Shown here one piece after another: positions 55,480 through 64,000 of a stretch of DNA of 64,000 nucleotides. The notes below the pieces were generated by a model. That model worked only from the letters and a program-made list of their open reading frames with translations. It was not told the origin of the DNA and ran no database searches. Source of the DNA: Natronococcus sp. A-GB7 (GTDB taxonomy: Archaea; Halobacteriota; Halobacteria; Halobacteriales; Natrialbaceae); assembly GCF_029688865.1 (NCBI RefSeq), contig NZ_JARUKV010000005.1:1-64000 (forward strand), given 5' to 3'. The position numbers and the translations under genes are program-made. Numbering within the stretch: position 1 is the stretch's first letter; every line of letters starts with the position of its first letter.

Positions 55480-56130
55480 ATGGTCTCCGAGTACGATTAC
55501 TGGCTGCTCGACCTCGACGGCACCCTTATCGACGTCGAGTGGTCCTACACCCGGGAGGTGTTCGACCGGGTCGGCGACCGCCTCGGTCGCGAGTTCACCG
55601 ACCAGGAGGCCGACATCATCTGGAGCGGGCTCACCGGCTCGCGGGACCGCCAGCTCGAGGCGTGGGGGATCGACCCGCACGCGTTTTGGGAGGCGTTCCA
55701 CGCCGAGGAGGACCCGATGGTGCGGGCCGAACAGACCTACCTCCACGAGGATGCCGCCTTCGTCGCCGACCTCGACGTCCCCGTCGGGCTCGTCACTCAC
55801 TGCCAGGAGTTCCTCTGTGAGCCCGTCCTCGACAACGTCGGGATCCGCGACTGGTTCGACGTTCGTCTCTGCTGTACCGAGGAGACGGGCTGGAAACCCG
55901 ACCCCGCACCCGTCGAGTCCGTCCTGCGAGAGCTCGGCGTCGCGCACAACGGCCACCAGGGCGTGCTGGCTGGCGACGGCGCGAACGACGTCGGCGCCGC
56001 CTGGAACGCCGGGCTCGACGCAATCCACGTCGAGCGCGTTGGCCACGAGCGCCGCGGGCAGTGTGTCCTCGGCGATTATCGGGTAGAGTCGTTCGACGAA
56101 CTCCCTGGCGTGGGTTATAGTAGCCGTTGA
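55480..56130 (+). CDS. HAD family hydrolase
   Basis: 216 residues. The HAD nucleophile motif is LLDLDGTLID (Asp 11 and 13), motif II-like LVTHCQEF, motif III lysine in ETGWKPDP and motif IV VLAGDGANDVGAA with paired Asp. The cap sits between motifs I and II (about residues 18-85). Phosphoglycolate-phosphatase-like members of this shape are common, yet the substrate cannot be decided. Confidence 0.92.
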   Translation: MVSEYDYWLLDLDGTLIDVEWSYTREVFDRVGDRLGREFTDQEADIIWSGLTGSRDRQLEAWGIDPHAFWEAFHAEEDPMVRAEQTYLHEDAAFVADLDVPVGLVTHCQEFLCEPVLDNVGIRDWFDVRLCCTEETGWKPDPAPVESVLRELGVAHNGHQGVLAGDGANDVGAAWNAGLDAIHVERVGHERRGQCVLGDYRVESFDELPGVGYSSR

Positions 56131-56182
56131 AACGACCGACTCACCGATCGCACTCGAGCGGAAGTACACCGGCTTTCGACGG

Positions 56183-56836
56183 CTACGACGGAGGCTCGGA
56201 CTCGCCGATCGGCTGGATCTCCTCGTCGACGAGCGTCTCGTAGGCCCGTCGCAGCCGTTCTGACAGCGCCTGGTGGGAGATCCCCAGCTCGTCGGCCAGC
56301 TCCTCCATCGAGATCTCCCGCGGGATCTCGAAGTATCCCCGCTCGAGGGCGGCCTCGAGCGCCTCCCGCTGCTCGGCGGTGAGGTTCGTCCTCGAGGGCG
56401 ACGACGGCGAGACGTCGGTGACTCGCCGGAGGTCGACGCCGATTCCGCGGTCGACGAGCCGGTCGTGGGCCCGACAGAGCGTCTCCCGGTCCGGATACCG
56501 GACGCGGGCTTGCCACCAGCCGTCGGTTCCCCACCCCTCGAGCAGCGAGCCGCCGTCGACGAGCAGCCGATCCCACAACGTATCGGCGCCCGGAGCGAAC
56601 GTCACGTCGTACAGCAGACGGTCTCCCGTCTCGACGAGCAGGTCGGACGTCTCGACGGACGGGTCGTCGGCGAGCGCGGCGTCGACCGCCGTCCGTTCGG
56701 CGTCGGTAATCCAGAGGCAGGGTCGGGAGCGCGAGACGGCCGCCTCGAGTTCGACTCGCAGTTCGGGAAGCCGATCGAACGTGGCCTCGAGCGTCGTATC
56801 CGCGGCCGGGATCCGGAACTCGGCGATGGTCGACAT
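56183..56836 (-). CDS. bacterio-opsin-activator (HTH_10) type regulator
   Basis: 217 residues. The C-terminal HTH_10 is clear (LTAEQREALEAALERGYFEIPR, ELADELGISHQALSERLRR, about 150-205). The N-terminal ~140 residues form a Bat-associated alpha/beta input domain (FRIPAADTTLEATFDRLPELRVELEAAV). A T-rich patch ~30 bases upstream (GATTTTTAACG on its strand) gives a leaderless promoter. It lies between the HAD gene, which is convergent with it, and moeA. Confidence 0.9.
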   Translation of the reverse strand: MSTIAEFRIPAADTTLEATFDRLPELRVELEAAVSRSRPCLWITDAERTAVDAALADDPSVETSDLLVETGDRLLYDVTFAPGADTLWDRLLVDGGSLLEGWGTDGWWQARVRYPDRETLCRAHDRLVDRGIGVDLRRVTDVSPSSPSRTNLTAEQREALEAALERGYFEIPREISMEELADELGISHQALSERLRRAYETLVDEEIQPIGESEPPS

Positions 56837-56899
56837 CGGGCTTCGTACACCGCGGGGCGTTAAAAATCGCTGTTCAGCGGGTGCTGACTCTCCTCGTCG

Positions 56900-58756
56900 C
56901 TAACTCTCGTTCGCCACGTCGTCGAGTGCGTTCTCGAGTTCGCCGACGCCCGGCTTCTCGAGGCGGTCGGGGTTCGCGAGCACTCGAACGGGCTGGGTGC
57001 CCAGCGAGACGAACCCCAGGTCGAGTCGGTCGGCGGTCTCCCGGAGCCCGAGGCCGGCGTCGGCTTCGTCGGCGATCACCTTCCGTGCGGGGCTCTCGTG
57101 GGCGCGAAGCCCGAGGTCGAACCCGACGATCGAGTCGACGACGGCGTGGCGATCAACGTCCCGCTCCTCGGCGAGGGTCGCCACCGCGGCGCCGAGACTC
57201 GAGCGCAGCCCGGAGTCGGTCGTCCGGTTGACGAAGCTGTGGTCCTCGTCGACCAGATCGGCCAGTCCCTCTATTCGGTCGGGGTTGCCGGGTTTGACGA
57301 GCAGTCCCCACTCGCGCTCCCAGCTACCCAGTTCCTCGGCGTCGACGTCTCTCTCGGTCGGTCCAGCGACGACGGCGACGTCCGGAACGCCCTCCCGGAG
57401 TCGTCGCAGGCCGGGTCGGGAACCCACCGAGAGATAGCGCGGGTTGTCCAGCCCGTCGAGCAGCCGCGACAGCGTCGGATCGTCCTCGCCGACCCCCAGC
57501 AGCGTCGGGGGCCTGACGTCGGGCGAGAACAGCGAGACCGTGACGGGTTCGCCCGTCTCGAGGTAGTCCGTTCCGGGAGCGACCTCGACGACGCCGTCGG
57601 CCTCGGCGAGGCTCGTCGTCGCGCCGCTGCCCTTGTCGACGGGGTAGACCAGCGTCTCGCCGTCTCCGTCACGAACCACGCCGACCGGCATCAGCCGCAG
57701 CCGCCCCTCGTCGTAGCGCTCCTGTCTGGCCATCCGCCCCTCGAGGGTCGCCGTCTCCGTTTCGGGAAGGCCGGCCGCCTCGCGGATCGCGGGCGCGACG
57801 AACGTTCGAAAGACCATCATCGCGGAGACGGGGTAGCCCGGCAGCCCGACGTACGCCGAGTCTTCCAGTCGACCGACGAGCATCGGCTTCCCGGGCTTGA
57901 CGCCGACGCCGTGGAGCAGCAGTTCGCCCTGCTCCTCGATGACCCGATAGATGACGTCGACCGCGCTCGCGCTGGTCGACCCCGACGAGAGCACGAGGTC
58001 ACACTCGGCTGCGGCCTCGCGGAGGATCCGTTCCATCTCCTCTTGCTCGTCGCCCGCGTGGGGGTAGAGCACCGCCTCGCCGCCCGCGTCCTCGACGCCT
58101 GCGGCGATCGTGTAGCTGTTGACGTCGTAGATCTCGCCGCGATCGCTGTCGACGGTCTCGCCAGGACGGACGAGTTCGTCGCCCGTCGAGACGATCCCCA
58201 CCTTCGGCTTCGACCGAACCGGAACGTCGTCGACTCCCAGCGCCGACAGCAGCCCGATGTCCCGCGGCGTGATCCGGGTTCCGGGGCCGAGCGCGCGCTC
58301 GCCCGCGGCGACATCGGCGCCCGCGAACATGACGTTGTCCCCGGGGGCAACCGACGTGCGGATCTGGACCGAGTCTCCTGCCGGAGTGGTTCTCTCCACG
58401 GGCACCATCGCGTCCGCGCCCGAGGGCATCACGGCCCCCGTCGAGATCTCGACGGCTTCGCCCTCGCCGACGGCGATGTCGGGCTCCTCGCCGGCGTGGA
58501 CCTCGCCCGCGATCGTCAGCTCCGCGGGGTCGGCTTCGTCGGCACCGAACGTGTCCCGCGCGCGAAGCGCGTAGCCGTCGAGGCTCGCCCGGTCGAAACC
58601 GGGCACGTCGAGTTCGGCGTCCAGTCGCGCCACGAGCACCCGTCCGCGAGCGTCGGCCAGCGAGACGTGGTCGATACCGCCCTCGAGCGAGAGCGATCGG
58701 ATCGCCTCGCGGGCCTCCTCGGGGGAGGCGAGATCGCGAAATTCCTTGCGGTCCAT
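56900..58756 (-). CDS. moeA: molybdopterin molybdotransferase MoeA with C-terminal substrate-binding-like domain
   Basis: 618 residues: a MoeA part (1-~400) and an extra C-terminal part (~400-618). MoeA signatures: PGFDRASLDGYALRA, MPSGADAMVPVE, VGIVSTGDELV and GLPGYPVSAMMV; the phosphate-site loop is LSSGSTSASAVDVIY. The extra domain (GVGEDDPTLSRLLDGLDN, YLSVGSRPGLRRL, GLGLRETADRLDLGFVSLG) resembles a LysR-substrate/PBP-like molybdate- or molybdopterin-linked domain, as seen in many archaeal MoeA proteins. It inserts molybdenum (or tungsten) into adenylated molybdopterin. Confidence 0.93.
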   Translation of the reverse strand: MDRKEFRDLASPEEAREAIRSLSLEGGIDHVSLADARGRVLVARLDAELDVPGFDRASLDGYALRARDTFGADEADPAELTIAGEVHAGEEPDIAVGEGEAVEISTGAVMPSGADAMVPVERTTPAGDSVQIRTSVAPGDNVMFAGADVAAGERALGPGTRITPRDIGLLSALGVDDVPVRSKPKVGIVSTGDELVRPGETVDSDRGEIYDVNSYTIAAGVEDAGGEAVLYPHAGDEQEEMERILREAAAECDLVLSSGSTSASAVDVIYRVIEEQGELLLHGVGVKPGKPMLVGRLEDSAYVGLPGYPVSAMMVFRTFVAPAIREAAGLPETETATLEGRMARQERYDEGRLRLMPVGVVRDGDGETLVYPVDKGSGATTSLAEADGVVEVAPGTDYLETGEPVTVSLFSPDVRPPTLLGVGEDDPTLSRLLDGLDNPRYLSVGSRPGLRRLREGVPDVAVVAGPTERDVDAEELGSWEREWGLLVKPGNPDRIEGLADLVDEDHSFVNRTTDSGLRSSLGAAVATLAEERDVDRHAVVDSIVGFDLGLRAHESPARKVIADEADAGLGLRETADRLDLGFVSLGTQPVRVLANPDRLEKPGVGELENALDDVANES

Positions 58757-58842
58757 ACGGTGGGATTGGCGCGCCGGGGCTAAAAACGTCGGTCGATCGC
58801 CGCGGGGGAACGGTTACAAGTCCGACGGCAGTTAGACGGAGT

Positions 58843-59985
58843 ATGTCACGGCTCGAGCTCGCCGACAGCGAGCGCGATCGGATCGCGGCGCTTTTCGACC
58901 GCCACCTCGAGGTCGGCCTCCACCACGGCGCCCAGCTGGCCGTCTACGCCGACGGTGAGCGGGTCCTCGACCTCGCGGGCGGGACGACCGGTCCCGACGG
59001 CGAACGGACGACCTCGGAGACGCGCCACGTCCTATTCTCCTGTACGAAACCGTACGCCGCGGCGGCGCTGCACGCGCTCGTCGACGACGGGTTCCTCGAG
59101 TACGACGACCGGGTCGTCGACCACTGGCCCGAGTTCGCCGACAGCGGGAGCGAGAAGACCGAAATCTCCGTCCGGCAGGTGCTCAGCCACACGGCCGGAC
59201 TCCAGCGGAGCGAACTCGACGACCGCCCCGACCTGTGGCCCGACTGGGCGCGCGTCGTGGAGAGCCTCGAGGACGCCGACCTCGTCTCGACGCCCGGCGA
59301 GGAGCCGGCCTACCACGCGCTCACGTTCGGCTGGCTCGTCGGGGAACTCGTCCGCCGCGTCTCGGGTGCGCGAGTCGAGACGGTCGCCGCCGAGCGCGTG
59401 TTCGAGCCACTCGAGATGGCACGGACGGGGATCGGCCTGCGCGACCACGAACCCGACGACGTCGCCACGCTCGTCGCCTTCGACGCCTTCGATCGCTGTC
59501 GCGATCCCGAGGAGGGGCTGGGCGACAACGCGTCGGTCGCCGCGCCGTTCAATACCGAGGCGATCCACCGGGCCGTGATCCCCGCGGCGAACGGGATCGG
59601 CACCGCCCACGATATGGCCCGCTTCTACGCCTGCCTCGCGAACGGCGGCGAACTCGAGGGAACCCGCATCCTCTCGGAGCAGACGGTCGACGCGATGACC
59701 CGGCTCGAGGCCGAGACCGACGACGACGGCACCCTCTCGAGGCCGCGGCGGTACGGACTCGGGATATACAAGGGCGGCACGGCCGCGAGCCCGTTCGGCT
59801 CGCTCGCGCCCGAGCGCGCCTTCGGCCACGCGGGCCTGGGCAGCAGCGTCGGCTGGGCCGACCCCGAGACGGGGATCGCCTTCTCGTACGTCACCAACGG
59901 GGTCCGGGACGGCTCCTACGAGCACGTGGCTCGGGTAAACGGTCTCGCGGACGCGGTTCGGCTCGCGCTCTCCGGGGGGACGTAG
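58843..59985 (+). CDS. serine hydrolase, beta-lactamase/esterase family
   Basis: 380 residues. The Ser-x-x-Lys motif is SCTK (66-69), with the tyrosine motif in PAYHALTFGW and the third box near the C-terminus (GHAGLGSSVGWADPE). This places it among class C beta-lactamase-like esterases and peptidases (EstB/PBP4 type). No signal peptide, so it is probably cytoplasmic, unlike most true beta-lactamases. Substrate unknown. Confidence 0.92.
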   Translation: MSRLELADSERDRIAALFDRHLEVGLHHGAQLAVYADGERVLDLAGGTTGPDGERTTSETRHVLFSCTKPYAAAALHALVDDGFLEYDDRVVDHWPEFADSGSEKTEISVRQVLSHTAGLQRSELDDRPDLWPDWARVVESLEDADLVSTPGEEPAYHALTFGWLVGELVRRVSGARVETVAAERVFEPLEMARTGIGLRDHEPDDVATLVAFDAFDRCRDPEEGLGDNASVAAPFNTEAIHRAVIPAANGIGTAHDMARFYACLANGGELEGTRILSEQTVDAMTRLEAETDDDGTLSRPRRYGLGIYKGGTAASPFGSLAPERAFGHAGLGSSVGWADPETGIAFSYVTNGVRDGSYEHVARVNGLADAVRLALSGGT

Positions 59986-60019
59986 AACCTGTCTTGTTCC
60001 TCGAGACCGAACGACCGGC

Positions 60020-60262
60020 ATGGTACGATTCGGACGCCTGGCCGTCGTCGCGGCGCTGGCCTGGACCGCGACGGCGCTGGCCTGGACCGCGACGGCGCTG
60101 GCCCAGTTCGTCGCCTGGACGGCGACCGAGGAGAACGAACGGATCGAGTGGACCGAACGCCGGAACCTGTTCCTGCTGTGCTCGAGCCTCTCGACGAACG
60201 CGCTCGCACTGACGACGGTGTACCGGTACGCGACGCGTCGGTGGCGCGGTCGCGGCGAGTGA
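60020..60262 (+). CDS. small membrane protein with internal 7-residue repeat
   Basis: 80 residues. Residues about 10-30 repeat LAWTATA, coming from a 21-base direct repeat. Two hydrophobic stretches are visible (8-33 and ~48-65), with a charged middle (ENERIEWTERRN) and a basic tail (TRRWRGRGE). No known family. Starts 34 bases after the serine hydrolase gene. Confidence 0.6.
   Translation: MVRFGRLAVVAALAWTATALAWTATALAQFVAWTATEENERIEWTERRNLFLLCSSLSTNALALTTVYRYATRRWRGRGE
60051..60104 (+). repeat. 21-base direct repeat, 2.6 copies
   Basis: The unit begins CGGCGCTGGCCTGGACC and recurs at 60051, 60072 and (partly) 60093, with no mismatches in the first two copies. It lies inside a coding region and lengthens the first membrane segment, so slippage would keep the frame in 7-residue steps. 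Confidence 0.8.
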
Positions 60263-60319
60263 GACTTTTCCGAGGCTAACTAACCACCGATCGGCGGTCG
60301 ACGCTCGGTGGGCCGCGGT

Positions 60320-63300
60320 TCAGACGATACGCATCGCTGGTTCGGCATCGTCGACGACGACGTCGCCGCCGATCGACGGGTTGCCGCGCTCGTCGAGGTC
60401 GCCCTCGAGCGTCCCGACGACGAGGTCCCCGCCGATGGTCGGATTACCCCAAAGCGAGACGCCGGCTGCGGCGCCGTCGATCACGACGTCGCCGTCGACC
60501 GCCGCGTTGCCCGTGAGCTGAACGGTTCCATCGACATCGCCCGCGACGTGTAGCTCGCCGATCCGGCTCCGCCCGTCGAGCACGATGTCGCCGCCGACGT
60601 CGCCGTCGATCGTGATCGGGCCGTCGATCTCGCTCGAGCCCGTGACGACGACGTCGCCGAGGACGTCGCCGACCTCGATCCCTTCGTGGTCCTCGCTTTG
60701 CACCACCAGCTCCTCGACCGGTGGCTCGGGCATCTCGCCGACGGGCTCGAACAGCGGGAACGTCTCGTCGAACTCGCCCGTGACCGGCAGTTCGGGGTCG
60801 TCCGCGAGATTGGATTCAGCGTCGACGATCCGGTCGTCGTTGAGCCGGAGGTCCGAGCCCAGCCCCGCGGCGACGTCGTCGAGGTTCGCCCGGTTCTCCG
60901 CGCTCGCCTCCGTGCTGCCGAGCAGGACGACCGCGCCGCCGGCGTCGCGGTAGTCGGCCAGCGCGGCGAGTTCCTCGTCCGTGTAGGCCCGACCCGGGGC
61001 GGTGAGGAACACGGCCGTCGGCTCGTCCTCCTCGGGCAAGGTGTTCACGACGTCGTTGATCTGGCGCAGCCGACTTCCGATCCCCTCGACGAACCGCAGG
61101 TAAAACTGGGCGCGCTCGAGCGAGATCGAGCCGTCGACGTCGAACTGCGCGTGGCCGCCCTCGAGCAGGAAGTCGCCGTCGTTGTCCGAGAGGTACGTCG
61201 CGAGGTTGGTGAGAAGCGGGAAGTTGCCGAAGCCGCTCGTGTCGACGTCGACGGCCTCATCCTCCTCGTAGGCCTCGTCGATGAGGACGCCACCGACCAT
61301 TCCGACGCTGCGATCCTCGTCGACGCCGACGAGCGGGGCGGCCGAATAGGGCTGGACGTTGCCGTTCCCGAGCGGGTCCTGTTCGGCGCTGGGACTCGCG
61401 AGGACGGGCGCACGGTCGGCCGACAGCGGTCCCGAACTCGTCGTGATGCTCGAGGCGCGGGGAACGAACACCTCCTCGACGGGATCGTTCCTGACCGCCT
61501 CGAGCGCGTCGAAGTCCGCGGCCGACCAGACGCCCCGGCCCGCCGCGAGCGCGCCTTCCTCGGCGGCGGCGAACTCGTCGTGGCGCGAAAAGCCCGAGGA
61601 GTACACCCTCGCGTAGCCCTCCTCGACGGTCTCGAGGTTGTAGTCTGCCGAGTAGTCGCCGTCGGGGCCGGCGTCGAAGTCGTCGGGGTCGTAGTGCATG
61701 TACATCAGCAGGCGGCCGAAGTTCCCTCGGAGCGGTTCGATCGTGTCGAACTCCATCGCCACCCGTCGGCCCTCGACGTCCGCCTCACCGGCCTCGGCAT
61801 CGGGTGCCATCACGTCGAGCGAGAACTGCGTCGCCTCCCCGCCCCAGGTATCGAGGTGGTCCAGATCCTCGATACCGAACCACTCCTCGGACTCGTTCGT
61901 CGCGGGTGCGGTTTCGGCGGTGTCGATCCCGAGGTGGCGGATCACGTCGCGGAAGTCGTACTCGGAATCGAACTCGACCTCGAACGTGTCGCCGTCGAAC
62001 ACCCTGACGACCCGGCCGTAGTACGTCTCGCCGCGCTCGAAGTCGATCCCGATCGAGTCCTCCCGGCGGTCGAAGTAGTCGAATTCGGTATTGACGTTCG
62101 TCGTCGTGATGTCGAACTCGTCCCCGTCGTTGACCTGATCCGAGTTGAACCGGAACGCCAGCTCGAGATGGTCGGCGATGGCGTTCAGATTCTCCGTCTC
62201 GTCGAACCCGAACTGATCCTCGCCCTGACCGCCGAAGTCGGACTCGTCGAGCAGGAAGAGCGCGCCGCCATTGTCGAGGAACTCGGAGAGTGCCTCGAGC
62301 TCCGAACCGGAGAACGACTCCGTGGGCGAGGCGACGACAAGGCCGTCCGCGTCGTCGAGACCCAGCGCACCCAGCCCGTCGAAGACGTCGAAGCCGTCGT
62401 TGAAGTTGGCCGTCGTCGGAACGAACTCCGGGCCGGCGTTGTTCTCGTTGTCCTCGACCTGGTCGGCGTTGAACCGAAACGACAGCTCGAGGCGGTCGGC
62501 GATCGCGTTCAGGTTGGCGGTCTCCTCGTTCGCGAACTCGGATTCGTCGAGCAGGAACAGCGCCCCGCCGTCGGCGAGGTGTGCCTCGAGGGCGTCGAGT
62601 TCGTCGGCGGCGTAGGCCGACGCGGGCGAGGCGATCGCGACGGCGTCGGCGGCGTCGATCGCGCGCTCGTCGCCGCCGCCGAAGAAGTCGAACGACGCGT
62701 TGAACGCGCTCGTCCGGGGGGCGAACGGGGCGAACCCGCTGTTTGCTTCGTCGACGATCTGATCCGAGTTGAACCGGAACGACAGCTCGAGCGTGTCGGC
62801 GAGTTCGTTCAACTCGGCAGTGCCGTCGCCCTCGAAGTTCGACTCGTCGTGAAGGAACAGTGTGCCGCCGTCGTCGACGAACGCCGCCAGCGTCTCGTGT
62901 TCCGATGTCGAGAACGAGTCCGCGGGCGTCGTGATCATCGCGAGGTCAGCGCCGTCGAGGTCAGCCGCGAGGTCGCCGGTGGCCTCGATCTCGAACCCGC
63001 GCTCTTCGGCGAGGCCTGCGAGTTCGGAGTAGTCCGCCAGCGTGAGCGCCTGGCCGTGGCCCTCGTCGTAGACAACGGTTCCGGTCCCGCCGATCCGGTC
63101 CATCCAGGCGCTGACGAGGAACTCGCGATTGGCGTCGACGTCGCTCTCGTCGGAGGCCAACTCCGCGCCGAGGCCGACGACTCCTTCATCGACGGCGACC
63201 AGCGGGATCGCCGTGTCGTCGGGGTAGTCGACGAACCGGGAGCCGGCAAATTCGCTCACCTCGAGGTCGAGGCTCGCCTCGTCTTCCGCGCCTTCGAACG

Positions 63301-64000
63301 TGATCGTCGCCGCGTACGTCTCGTCGTCCGGATTTCGCACGCCGTGGATCACGACCGAGCCGGGACCGGCGATGTCGGTGATGAAACTCCCACTGAGATC
63401 GAACGTTGCGGCTGCCCCATCGTAGTCGCCGCTTTTGACGCTGATCTCGCTTCTGTCCGGACCGTCCGACAGCTGACGGGTCAGTTCGACGGTCACGTCG
63501 TCGTTCGTCAGCCCGTCGAAGCTCGCGCTCTCGGGGTACTCGACGGTGATCGCGTCGACTTCCCCCTCGAAGTTGACGCCGTCGAACGTCCAGGTGTGGA
63601 CCGAGTCGGTCCCCGGTTCGATCGGGTCGGCGACGAGCGCGGTGCCGTCGCTCTCGGTGTCGTCCTCGCTCGCGTCCTCGTTCTCGGCGGTGTCTTCGGC
63701 CCACACGGCGACCGACGACCCGTCGGTCAGCGGCTCGTAGTCGGCGTCGAGCAAACTCGCTGTCGAGAAGAATTCGAGTTCGTCGACGGCGGTGCGCTCG
63801 GCCAACAAGTCCTCGGCCGCGTCAAACTCGTAGCCCTCGCCTTTGATCGCGTCGGCGAACTCGCCGAACTCCGAGGAGTCGTAGAACGTATCGTGGGCGT
63901 CGTCCCACAGCACGGTCCCGCTCGACCCGATCGTGTCGGCGAGTAAGTTCAGTGCGAATCGCTCGTTCGGTTCGGTCATCTCGCCGTCCTCGAGCAGCTC
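60320..64000 (-). CDS. large modular protein: DUF4350-like repeats, SNase-like domain, bactofilin-like tail (5' end beyond window)
   Basis: At least 1226 residues; the frame is open to base 64000 (ELLEDGE precedes the first ATG at 63979), so the N-terminus is missing. Numbered from that ATG: GATase/DUF4350-like units at about 1-70, 288-434, 443-527 and 530-640, each with a FxxDESxF-like strand pair (LFLLDESEFAN, LFLHDESNFEG). At about 648-823 is a staphylococcal-nuclease-like domain: VVRVFDGDTFEVEF, HLGIDTAETAP and FGRLLMYMHYDP with the expected Arg/Glu sites. A fifth DUF4350-like unit spans ~884-1076. The last ~130 residues repeat GDV/GGD steps like bactofilin (IDGDVGGDIVL, GGDLVVGTLEGD). 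Very acidic; probably exported, but the signal is outside the window. Confidence 0.85.
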   Translation of the reverse strand, partial: ELLEDGEMTEPNERFALNLLADTIGSSGTVLWDDAHDTFYDSSEFGEFADAIKGEGYEFDAAEDLLAERTAVDELEFFSTASLLDADYEPLTDGSSVAVWAEDTAENEDASEDDTESDGTALVADPIEPGTDSVHTWTFDGVNFEGEVDAITVEYPESASFDGLTNDDVTVELTRQLSDGPDRSEISVKSGDYDGAAATFDLSGSFITDIAGPGSVVIHGVRNPDDETYAATITFEGAEDEASLDLEVSEFAGSRFVDYPDDTAIPLVAVDEGVVGLGAELASDESDVDANREFLVSAWMDRIGGTGTVVYDEGHGQALTLADYSELAGLAEERGFEIEATGDLAADLDGADLAMITTPADSFSTSEHETLAAFVDDGGTLFLHDESNFEGDGTAELNELADTLELSFRFNSDQIVDEANSGFAPFAPRTSAFNASFDFFGGGDERAIDAADAVAIASPASAYAADELDALEAHLADGGALFLLDESEFANEETANLNAIADRLELSFRFNADQVEDNENNAGPEFVPTTANFNDGFDVFDGLGALGLDDADGLVVASPTESFSGSELEALSEFLDNGGALFLLDESDFGGQGEDQFGFDETENLNAIADHLELAFRFNSDQVNDGDEFDITTTNVNTEFDYFDRREDSIGIDFERGETYYGRVVRVFDGDTFEVEFDSEYDFRDVIRHLGIDTAETAPATNESEEWFGIEDLDHLDTWGGEATQFSLDVMAPDAEAGEADVEGRRVAMEFDTIEPLRGNFGRLLMYMHYDPDDFDAGPDGDYSADYNLETVEEGYARVYSSGFSRHDEFAAAEEGALAAGRGVWSAADFDALEAVRNDPVEEVFVPRASSITTSSGPLSADRAPVLASPSAEQDPLGNGNVQPYSAAPLVGVDEDRSVGMVGGVLIDEAYEEDEAVDVDTSGFGNFPLLTNLATYLSDNDGDFLLEGGHAQFDVDGSISLERAQFYLRFVEGIGSRLRQINDVVNTLPEEDEPTAVFLTAPGRAYTDEELAALADYRDAGGAVVLLGSTEASAENRANLDDVAAGLGSDLRLNDDRIVDAESNLADDPELPVTGEFDETFPLFEPVGEMPEPPVEELVVQSEDHEGIEVGDVLGDVVVTGSSEIDGPITIDGDVGGDIVLDGRSRIGELHVAGDVDGTVQLTGNAAVDGDVVIDGAAAGVSLWGNPTIGGDLVVGTLEGDLDERGNPSIGGDVVVDDAEPAMRIV
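61510..62036 (-). other. staphylococcal-nuclease-like domain within the large modular protein
   Basis: Encodes ETYYGRVVRVFDGDTFEV to GVWSAADF. The Asp (DGDT), the Glu after the second motif (TAETAP) and the Arg in FGRLLMY match the SNase metal and phosphate residues. The insertion between the two DUF4350-like blocks is unusual. If exported, it could degrade extracellular DNA for nutrition or defence. Confidence 0.7.

Noticed and set aside
60686-63946. Long plus-strand frame (1086 codons) opposite the modular protein
   Set aside because: The minus-strand protein has clear domain structure and acidic bias; the opposite frame is a Val/Arg/Glu-rich shadow.

Overview
The window is chromosomal DNA of a haloarchaeon. 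The sequence is GC-rich with CTCGAG and CGTCGAC strings almost everywhere. The predicted proteins are strongly acidic. Many short families seen only in haloarchaea are present (HalOD1, DUF5778, DUF5815, DUF6149, LWR-salt, HFX_2341/DUF6293), together with bacterio-opsin-activator type HTH regulators and twin-arginine signals on exported proteins. Many genes have an AT-rich TATA-like box 25-35 bases before the start codon and no Shine-Dalgarno sequence, as expected for leaderless haloarchaeal mRNAs. A Natrialbaceae-like genus is plausible, but I cannot fix it from the sequence alone.

Layout. Bases 1-2270 look less like the rest: they are less GC-rich and hold the 3' end of a DUF7344-type HTH gene, a tiny membrane protein and a DUF3267 membrane metalloprotease-like gene, so they may be the edge of an accessory region. 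From 2271 the window is mostly core genome: carB, a GrpB-family gene, an ABC-2 exporter with a possible HTH/zinc regulator, a nitrite/rubredoxin-reductase-like flavoprotein, an MFS transporter, thrB, pdxS, an acetoacetate-decarboxylase-family protein and a DUF1405 membrane protein. A second ABC-2 exporter (20273-22856) has two tandem, clearly duplicated permeases and is followed by a Tat-exported protein. A palindrome-rich intergenic stretch (23924-24417) lies beside valS, which itself carries an in-frame palindromic insertion.

An MMPL/RND exporter and an AMP-forming acyl-CoA synthetase without its C-terminal domain lead into a compact cluster at 32668-37123. It holds a tiny biotin carrier protein, PxpB- and PxpC-like subunits, a stand-alone biotin carboxylase and PxpA. 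This combination suggests either 5-oxoproline hydrolysis or a biotin-dependent carboxylation. A CARF-like HTH protein, a PAS/GAF/Bat regulator, a sodium:solute symporter with its DUF3311 partner and archaeal dnaG follow.

A solitary TnpB element (about 44970-46345) sits just after dnaG, bounded by hairpins. Beyond it are a DUF92 protein, two cis-prenyltransferase-family genes (one lacking the catalytic DGNR motif, one canonical), an aldehyde dehydrogenase, a siroheme/HemA pair, pterin dehydratase, the LWR-salt protein, a HAD phosphatase, a Bat-type regulator, moeA with an extra C-terminal domain, and a serine hydrolase. The right end (60320 to beyond 64000) is a very large modular protein with DUF4350-like repeats, a staphylococcal-nuclease-like domain and a bactofilin-like beta repeat tail, cut by the window end.

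No rRNA, tRNA or CRISPR array was recognised. The most promising leads are the pxp/biotin cluster, the probable two-subunit cis-prenyltransferase, the nuclease-containing surface-type protein and the TnpB/guide-RNA element.
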